10,893 nucleotides of DNA from JALTBU01 sp964410645. GTDB lineage: Bacteria; Campylobacterota; Campylobacteria; Campylobacterales; Nautiliaceae. The position numbers were made by a program, and so were the translations under genes. The stretch covers positions 1-10,893 of the forward strand of contig CAYPHV010000041.1 of assembly GCA_964410645.1 (NCBI GenBank). The letters run 5' to 3'. The notes under the pieces are model-generated. The model worked only from the letters and a program-made list of their open reading frames with translations, did not search any database and had not been told where the DNA came from. How positions within the stretch are numbered: position 1 is the stretch's first letter; the number at the start of each line of letters is the position of its first letter. This document shows positions 6,530-10,893 of the stretch, one piece after another.

Positions 6530-7153
6530 TTAATTTCCTCTGCTGCCGGGTTTAACCGGTTTGCCGCCGGCTTTACACATAGGGCAGTTTTGTGGTTCAT
6601 ATACTTCGAATTCAAAATTTTCTAAGGCAAAAAGAGGTTTGTCAGCAGGTAATTTGCATTCAGGCTTTCTTTTAGTTTTGTCATTTATTCTTTTACATAC
6701 CCCTCTGTTTGCAATGGCGGCAAATCCTACAACAATTCCGCCTCTTTTTTCTATTTCTTTAGCTGCTTCCATAGCCGAACCGCCTGTGGTAATAATATCT
6801 TCGCAGATAAGGACTTTTTCATTTATTTTTACTTCAAATCCGCGTCTAAGGATCATTTTGCCTTTTACTCTTTCAGTAAAAATAAATCTTGCTCCAAGGG
6901 CTCTAGCGAGTTCGTATCCGGCAAGCAGACCCCCGATGGCGGGAGAACATACCGTATCTATTTTAATTCCGGCTTCAATAATTTTTTTTGCAAGTTCTTT
7001 TGCTAATTTTTGAGCAACTTCAGGATATTCCAGAACCCTTGCGCTTTGAAGATAATAGGCGCTGTGTTTTCCGCTGCTGAGTAAAAAATGTCCTTTTAAA
7101 AGTGCTCCGTGTTTTTCATATATTTCTTTTACATTCATATCTTTATTTTCCAT
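6530..7153 (-). CDS. pyrE: Orotate phosphoribosyltransferase
   Basis: Cytosolic enzyme that joins orotate to PRPP, giving orotidine 5'-phosphate in de novo pyrimidine synthesis. The PRPP-binding loop VLICEDIITTGGSA is at 114-127, with the paired acidic residues Glu118 and Asp119. LSSGKHSAYYLQ at 25-36, SPAIGGLLAGYELARALG at 70-87 and FTERVKGKMILRRGFEV at 92-108 are typical. The C-terminus carries a Cys pair (CPMC at 190-193) and ends KPVKPGSRGN, as in the longer Thermus-type PyrE proteins; a further Cys152 and Cys166 could join a metal or structural site. Length 207 fits. The ATG lies three bases after the frr stop; an alternative ATG six codons in is possible. Order frr-pyrE matches C. jejuni and H. 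pylori. Confidence 0.96.
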   Translation of the reverse strand: MENKDMNVKEIYEKHGALLKGHFLLSSGKHSAYYLQSARVLEYPEVAQKLAKELAKKIIEAGIKIDTVCSPAIGGLLAGYELARALGARFIFTERVKGKMILRRGFEVKINEKVLICEDIITTGGSAMEAAKEIEKRGGIVVGFAAIANRGVCKRINDKTKRKPECKLPADKPLFALENFEFEVYEPQNCPMCKAGGKPVKPGSRGN

Positions 7154-7156
7154 AAA

Positions 7157-7711
7157 TTATACTTTCATTACATCGTCAATTTTTTTCTCAACTGTTTTCT
7201 CAACGTTTTCTATAAATTCATCAGTAATTTTTTGAATTTTATCAAGCCCTTCTTTTTTTTCGTCTTCTGTGATTTCTTTGTCTTTAAGCATTTTTTTAAT
7301 TTTATCATTTGCTTCTCGTCTGACATTTCTTACGGCAACTTTTGCCTTTTCTTCGAATTCTTTGGCTCTTTTAGCCTGTTTTTTTCTTTCTTCTTCTGTC
7401 ATAGGAGGGAAATACAGTTTTACGGCATCCCCGTCGTTATTTGGATTTGCCCCTACGTTAGCCTCCTGAATGGCTTTTGTTACGTCTTTTATAATGGATT
7501 TGTCCCATGGGTTGATAACGATTGTGGTAGCGTCAACTGCGTTTATATTTGCAACCTGGCTAAGAGGGGTAGGAGTGCCGTAGTATTCGACTTTTACACT
7601 GTCTACCGCATGAATGGAAACTTTACCCGTCCTTAATGTACTTAAATCTTTTTTTAATGCATCCATAGATTTTTGCATATGTTCTTTTGTAAAATTAAAT
7701 ATTTTTTCCAT
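7157..7711 (-). CDS. frr: Ribosome recycling factor
   Basis: Cytosolic essential translation factor that, with EF-G, splits the post-termination ribosome. The full 184-residue protein is present. The N-terminal helix (MQKSMDALKKDLSTLRTGKVSIHAVDSVKVEYYG, about 12-45, with the LRTGK motif) starts the three-helix bundle. The beta domain has TPLSQVANINAVDATTIVINPWD and GANPNNDGDAVKLYFPPMTEEERK, and the long charged C-terminal helices complete the bundle. The start is ATG with AAGGAG six bases upstream. The ATG overlaps the deacetylase stop by one base (TAATG), so coupling is likely. The neighbouring pyrE follows after three bases. Confidence 0.98.
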   Translation of the reverse strand: MEKIFNFTKEHMQKSMDALKKDLSTLRTGKVSIHAVDSVKVEYYGTPTPLSQVANINAVDATTIVINPWDKSIIKDVTKAIQEANVGANPNNDGDAVKLYFPPMTEEERKKQAKRAKEFEEKAKVAVRNVRREANDKIKKMLKDKEITEDEKKEGLDKIQKITDEFIENVEKTVEKKIDDVMKV

Positions 7712-8643
7712 TATTTCTCCTTAAAAATCATTTTGGAAATTATTTTATAATTATATCTTATGATAATTCTGTTTCTAAATTTTTTAAGCATAAAATGTGG
7801 GTTAAAATGAAAAAATCCGTTTTTTACCGGAACGTGGTATTTCCAGCCGAATGTTGTAAGATAAAAATTAACGTAAGGTACTTTATCAATTATATCTGCG
7901 CTTACCTGAATAATTCTGTTTTTATTTCTTTTAATCTTCAAATTTTTGATATGCAGTCTTTTTAATCTTAATTTTTTGGCAATATTTACTCTGCCGGTTA
8001 AGGCGATTCTATCCAGATTGTCAACAGGGGTTGTCAAATCTATGGCACCCGGATTTTGATTTGCAATAATTTTGAAATATTTTTTCATTGTTTTTTTAAT
8101 GCTGCTGTTAAACTCACCGTAAGGATAAGCGTACATATCCGGGACATAACCTGTGTATTTTTTGAAAGCGTCAATTGCTTTTTCTGTGTCATTTTCTATT
8201 TGTTGTTTTGTTAATAAAGGCAGATGCGGGTGTGCCCAGCTGTGAACCCCAAGTTCTCCGTATTTTGCACAATTTTTTACCTGTTTCCAGCTCATAAAAT
8301 CACCCCAGTGTCTGGTGGTGGCCTGGGTATATACAAAAAGGGTAAAGGGGACGCGGTATTTTATAAACAGAGGAAGTCCGTTTTTATAAAAACTTTTAAA
8401 ACTGTCGTCGATAGTAAAAACTACATATTTATTAATATTTTGTTTTTTTTCCATTCTTTTTGCCAAAGTTGACAGTTTAACGGCTTTGTATCCATGATTT
8501 TTAACATAGCTTAAATAATATCCAAGTTCTTTTGTTGAGGTATTGGTATATGAATGTCTCGGGTCGTTTATTCTGTGTAAAACAAATATATGCGCTTCAG
8601 CCAAAAGCCACAGGGGTAAAATAAAAAAGATTAACTTTTTCAT
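7711..8643 (-). CDS. Exported polysaccharide deacetylase (NodB fold, PgaB/IcaB-like)
   Basis: Predicted periplasmic metal-dependent deacetylase of N-acetylated polysaccharide. A signal peptide (MKKLIFFILPLWLLAEA, 1-17) precedes the NodB homology domain. Motif 1 is FTIDDS with Asp79 and Asp80 (usually TFDDG). Motif 2 is HSWAH with His134 and His138, the metal ligands. Motif 3 is AYPYGEFN at 172-179, the version found in PgaB/IcaB-type enzymes. A C-terminal region of about 90 residues (220-310), basic and strand-rich, has no domain I recognise. The substrate could be peptidoglycan, a poly-GlcNAc exopolysaccharide or another glycan; no pga/ica genes are nearby. The ATG overlaps the secG stop as ATGA and the TAA overlaps the frr start, so it is embedded in a housekeeping operon where secG and frr are adjacent in better-known relatives. 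Confidence 0.87.
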   Translation of the reverse strand: MKKLIFFILPLWLLAEAHIFVLHRINDPRHSYTNTSTKELGYYLSYVKNHGYKAVKLSTLAKRMEKKQNINKYVVFTIDDSFKSFYKNGLPLFIKYRVPFTLFVYTQATTRHWGDFMSWKQVKNCAKYGELGVHSWAHPHLPLLTKQQIENDTEKAIDAFKKYTGYVPDMYAYPYGEFNSSIKKTMKKYFKIIANQNPGAIDLTTPVDNLDRIALTGRVNIAKKLRLKRLHIKNLKIKRNKNRIIQVSADIIDKVPYVNFYLTTFGWKYHVPVKNGFFHFNPHFMLKKFRNRIIIRYNYKIISKMIFKEK

Positions 8644-8963
8644 TTAGTAGGTAAACTGGGAACTGCTGAGGTTTTTTTAGCTTTTGGAGTTTTGATATGT
8701 TTTGTTGTTTTTACTTCATCTACGACAGATGTATTTGCCTGTTTGTTATATAAATAAACAAGTGTTAAAGTATTAATTACAAATAAAAATCCGGCTGTCA
8801 TAGTTGCTTTTGTAAGAAAATCCATAGGGCCTTTTGCGCCGAATATCGAATCGTTGCTGCTTGAATATGTTCCAAATCCCATTGAAGAAGATTTGTGCAA
8901 AAGTGCTAAAATTACAATTACAATTGCTAATATTATTTGAATGGTAAAGAAAATGCTTATCAT
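8640..8963 (-). CDS. secG: Protein-export membrane protein SecG
   Basis: Small auxiliary subunit of the SecYEG translocon, which aids preprotein movement across the inner membrane. It has two hydrophobic segments (about 3-22 and 54-72) joined by the conserved cytoplasmic loop LLHKSSSMGFGTYSS...FGAKGPMDFLTKAT at 21-54, in which FGAKGP and the following K-T are SecG hallmarks. A Lys/Thr-rich tail of about 30 residues ends the 107-residue protein. The start is ATG behind AAAAAGG with six-base spacing. It is the first gene of the long minus-strand run, behind an extended -10 promoter at 8984-8989, and its stop overlaps the deacetylase start. Confidence 0.94.
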   Translation of the reverse strand: MISIFFTIQIILAIVIVILALLHKSSSMGFGTYSSSNDSIFGAKGPMDFLTKATMTAGFLFVINTLTLVYLYNKQANTSVVDEVKTTKHIKTPKAKKTSAVPSLPTK

Positions 8964-8979
8964 AAAAAACCTTTTTTGA

Positions 8980-8985
8980 TAGAAT
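8980..8985 (+). promoter_or_regulatory. Possible -10 promoter for the bioC-like gene
   Basis: The plus strand reads TGATAGAAT, an extended -10 form with one mismatch to TATAAT, about 40 bases before the ATG of the methyltransferase. It physically overlaps the secG -10 box on the other strand. No alternative plus-strand box in the 61-base intergenic region looks better. Confidence 0.35.
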
Positions 8986-8989
8986 TATA
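8984..8989 (-). promoter_or_regulatory. Extended -10 promoter for the secG operon
   Basis: The minus strand reads TGGTATAAT, that is TGn followed by the perfect TATAAT hexamer, 20 bases before the secG ATG and preceded by a T/A-rich stretch. It lies in the short divergent intergenic region and would drive secG, the deacetylase, frr, pyrE and probably the genes beyond. Confidence 0.6.
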
Positions 8990-9024
8990 CCAATTTAGTT
9001 AAAAAATAAAAAGTGGATTATTTT

Positions 9025-9678
9025 ATGCCAGTTAAAACATTTGAGAAATTTGCCCGGACATACGGACAGTACAATATAGTGCAAAAACATATAATAAAGA
9101 AATTTTTGCCCAAAATAAAAAGCAGAATAGTTGATTTGGGATGTGGAAGTGAAGGCTTATGCAAATATAAAAAATTTGATTTTTATTTAGGTGTCGACAA
9201 TAGTGCAAAAATGCTGAGGCTTAATCCCTGCAGGAATTTAAAGGCCGATTTTAACACAAAAGAATGTTTTGAAATTATTAAGAATTATAAATTTGATCAA
9301 ATTGTTTCTTTTTCGGCGCTGCAGTGGGCAAAAGATTTGGATTTTGTTTTTAGGGAAATTAAAAATTTACAAAAAAAATATCTTTTAGGCATATTTACGT
9401 CGAATACTTTTAAAAATTTGCATAATTTTTTGGAAATATCTTCGCCTATACATTCAAAAGAATCTATTCTGAAAAAATCCGAAGTTTTAAATCCAAATGT
9501 CGAAGTGCTGCATTATAAACTGATTTTCAATACGGCCAAAAATATGCTTGAATATATCAAATATTCCGGTGTCGGCGGTGAAGCGAAGGCTAAATATTCA
9601 AAAATAAAAGCTTTTTTAAAACAGTTTCCTTTTAATACGCTGGATTTTGAGATTATTGTTTTAGAAAATAAAATATAA
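9025..9678 (+). CDS. bioC: BioC-like SAM-dependent methyltransferase (malonyl-ACP O-methyltransferase)
   Basis: Class I methyltransferase resembling BioC, which methylates malonyl-ACP to open the biotin pimeloyl pathway. The N-terminal FEKFARTYGQYNIVQKHI at 6-23 matches the BioC opening (FxxaAxxYdxxaxxQ). Motif I is VDLGCGSEG at 36-44, with Asp58 as the likely SAM ribose contact. SFSALQWAKDLDFVFREIKNL at 95-115 and the C-terminal LEYIKYSGVGGEA at 175-187 (BioC: R/K-x-x-GxG) are specific to this family. At 217 residues it is slightly short for BioC. I chose ATG 9025, with AGTGGA eight bases upstream; a GTG at 9013 is in frame but has no ribosome binding site. No other biotin gene is in the window. 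A different small-molecule or ACP-linked methyltransferase role remains possible. Confidence 0.73.
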   Translation: MPVKTFEKFARTYGQYNIVQKHIIKKFLPKIKSRIVDLGCGSEGLCKYKKFDFYLGVDNSAKMLRLNPCRNLKADFNTKECFEIIKNYKFDQIVSFSALQWAKDLDFVFREIKNLQKKYLLGIFTSNTFKNLHNFLEISSPIHSKESILKKSEVLNPNVEVLHYKLIFNTAKNMLEYIKYSGVGGEAKAKYSKIKAFLKQFPFNTLDFEIIVLENKI

Positions 9679-9688
9679 AGGCGGTTTG

Positions 9689-10828
9689 ATGAGAAAATTT
9701 ATATATTTTATACTGTGTATTGCAGGATTTCTTTTTGCTGAGAATGATTACTGGATAGATTTTCATACTATGCTAAACAAACCTTTAACAAGGCGGGCTT
9801 TTTTGTTCAAAATGGAAAATTTTCAAAGCGAGAAGCCGGGTTACCTCCGTTTTATTACCAAGGCAAGCTATAAATATTTTAATATTTCTTTTAAGCAGCT
9901 GACCCCTGTTAAACTGCCCGAATATCATCAAAAAAACCAAAACGAATTTGTAAAATACAATCATTACGGACAGATTATTTCAACTTATATGAACGTCAGG
10001 CAAAAAGGCAATAATTATAATATGAGCGATAAATATCAATGTTCTGAACTTGTTAACAGATTTTATAAAAAAGTGTTTCATATAAAAGTTACCCAAAGAA
10101 ACGGCATTATTACGGCAAAAGAATACAATAATTTAACAGGCACTTTTAAAGGAAAACCGATACAGACTGTTTATTATCAGGTTTCGCATATTAGCCTTAA
10201 AGTAAAGCCCGGAGGAAGTTTTGCGCTTAAAAATATCGGCGACATAAAAAGAAAAGGGAATATTTATATATATTCCAAAGATTTTAATAATATTTTTAAG
10301 AAATATCCGCCTGTAAACGGTACTGTTTTATCTTTTGCAAATAATTTCCATTCCAAAAGCGGAATATATTTCGGGCATACAGCTATTGTAAAAAAAGTGG
10401 TAAAAATAAAAAACGGATATAAAATATACTGTTTTGAGCAGAATGTAATCAGAAAAAAAAGCCATACAATTTCCATAAACAGATATATAACTTTTTTGAA
10501 AAAAAACGGCCGTTGGATAGAAATAGGAAGCGGCATATTGGGCCCTGGAATCGGACGTATCGGTCCTGTGATTGGATGGAGTATACCTTGCATGGTCAAT
10601 TATAGATATATTATTAATAAGAAAAATTTTATTGATTTAATTAGTGAATTAATTGATTCAAAATATTTTCAGTTAAATAAATATAAAAATAAAATATTAG
10701 ATTCATTATACGGTGAACACTGTAGATTTGCTGACAGGGCGTTATTCAATAAAACGGCCAATAATATTTTAAAAGCTAAGAGTTTAAATAATGAAAGTTT
10801 TTTTGAAAAGGTATTGTCCTGGTTTTAG
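9689..10828 (+). CDS. Secreted CHAP-domain cysteine amidase/peptidase
   Basis: Predicted exported cysteine hydrolase. A signal peptide (MRKFIYFILCIAGFLFA, 1-17) is followed by a long N-terminal region without a domain I recognise. CHAP elements follow in order: Cys118 in YQCSELVNRFY, then GTVLSFAN near 211-218, His230 in FGHTAIVKKV, and Glu250 with Asn252 in CFEQNV. YQC plus EQN resembles the amidase half of glutathionylspermidine synthetase, so the target could be peptidoglycan amide bonds or a small amide. About 110 residues separate Cys and His, longer than in compact CHAP domains. A Gly-rich GSGILGPGIGRIGPVIGW lies at 280-297. Start ATG 9689 has AAGG seven bases upstream; a TTG one codon earlier is less likely. 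It begins ten bases after the bioC-like stop, probably on one transcript. CHAP call good, substrate unknown. Confidence 0.72.
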   Translation: MRKFIYFILCIAGFLFAENDYWIDFHTMLNKPLTRRAFLFKMENFQSEKPGYLRFITKASYKYFNISFKQLTPVKLPEYHQKNQNEFVKYNHYGQIISTYMNVRQKGNNYNMSDKYQCSELVNRFYKKVFHIKVTQRNGIITAKEYNNLTGTFKGKPIQTVYYQVSHISLKVKPGGSFALKNIGDIKRKGNIYIYSKDFNNIFKKYPPVNGTVLSFANNFHSKSGIYFGHTAIVKKVVKIKNGYKIYCFEQNVIRKKSHTISINRYITFLKKNGRWIEIGSGILGPGIGRIGPVIGWSIPCMVNYRYIINKKNFIDLISELIDSKYFQLNKYKNKILDSLYGEHCRFADRALFNKTANNILKAKSLNNESFFEKVLSWF

Positions 10829-10839
10829 TAAAAACAATT

Positions 10840-10893
10840 TGGTGGAGATAACGGGACTTGAACCCGTGACCCCTACGCTGCCAGCGTAGTGCT
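10840..10893 (-). tRNA. tRNA-Ala (anticodon GGC), 3' part, cut by window edge
   Basis: On the minus strand the last 54 bases of a tRNA are visible. They comprise the end of the D stem, a five-pair anticodon stem CTACG/CGTAG around the loop CTGGCAG (anticodon GGC, reading GCC), a five-base variable loop, a five-pair T stem ACGGG/CCCGT with TTCAAGT loop, the acceptor 3' strand TATCTCC, discriminator A and an encoded CCA. The U at position 70 could form the G3-U70 alanine identity pair, but the 5' strand is outside the window. The gene converges with the CHAP gene, 11 bases from its stop. Confidence 0.92.

Noticed and set aside
6526..6615. N-terminal extension of the MFS protein to an ATG at 6615
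   Set aside because: The extra 30 residues are not hydrophobic and are encoded over the 3' end of pyrE in another frame. TTG 6525 places the first membrane helix directly at the N-terminus.
6561..7013. Plus-strand open frame, 150 codons
   Set aside because: Antisense shadow of pyrE, whose product is unmistakable; no recognisable motif or start signal.
7109..7636. Plus-strand open frame, Phe-rich, 175 codons
   Set aside because: It lies antisense to frr and the pyrE 5' end. Its Phe/Tyr/Cys-rich composition is what the complement of Lys/Glu-rich helices gives, and no ribosome binding site is visible.
10264..10599. Minus-strand open frame inside the CHAP gene
   Set aside because: Shadow of the CHAP coding region, with no motif and no upstream signal.
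10829..10893. tRNA end as an integration site for a mobile element
   Set aside because: No integrase, no repeated tRNA 3' end elsewhere in the window and no change in base composition next to it.

Overview
This window looks like chromosome from an AT-rich member of the Campylobacterota, most likely a Nautiliales-type vent bacterium (Nautilia, Caminibacter or Lebetimonas). The evidence is the strong A/T bias, tight gene packing with overlapping starts and stops, extended -10 promoters without an obvious -35 box, and the secG...frr-pyrE neighbourhood. As I recall it, this gene set is contiguous in Campylobacter jejuni and Helicobacter pylori. The genus is an inference.

Layout. Positions 1-2295 (+) hold the possible tail of an upstream gene, then a molybdate-type ABC pair (divergent modA-like binding protein and modB permease, no modC in view) and a D-2-hydroxyacid dehydrogenase. 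Positions 2292-8963 (-) hold a long co-directional run. Read in transcription order it is secG, a NodB-fold polysaccharide deacetylase, frr, pyrE, an HcaT/LacY-like MFS transporter, a DUF4143-type ATPase, rnhB, a Bax-like glucosaminidase and an MscS channel. Most junctions overlap or are separated by a few bases, so it reads as one or two operons. An extended -10 promoter lies before secG and a second probable one before the ATPase. Positions 9025-10828 (+) hold a BioC-like methyltransferase and a secreted CHAP-domain hydrolase. The right edge carries the 3' part of a tRNA-Ala(GGC) on the minus strand.

The clearest anomaly is at 5285-5494. A run of exactly 100 N is flanked by two identical 55-base copies of the same sequence, the signature of two contigs that share an assembler k-mer overlap. 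Collapsing the two copies leaves the MFS and ATPase genes intact and 27 bases apart, so the gap is probably not real.

Functionally the minus-strand run mixes core housekeeping (protein export, ribosome recycling, pyrimidine synthesis, RNA primer removal) with envelope genes (deacetylase, glucosaminidase, mechanosensitive channel). With the CHAP hydrolase on the other strand, three exported cell-wall or polysaccharide enzymes and an osmotic valve lie within 8 kb. I see no CRISPR array, insertion sequence, prophage, toxin-antitoxin pair or defence island, and no strong case for an undescribed system. The most unusual proteins are the ModA-like protein without its usual ligand serines and the expanded CHAP protein.
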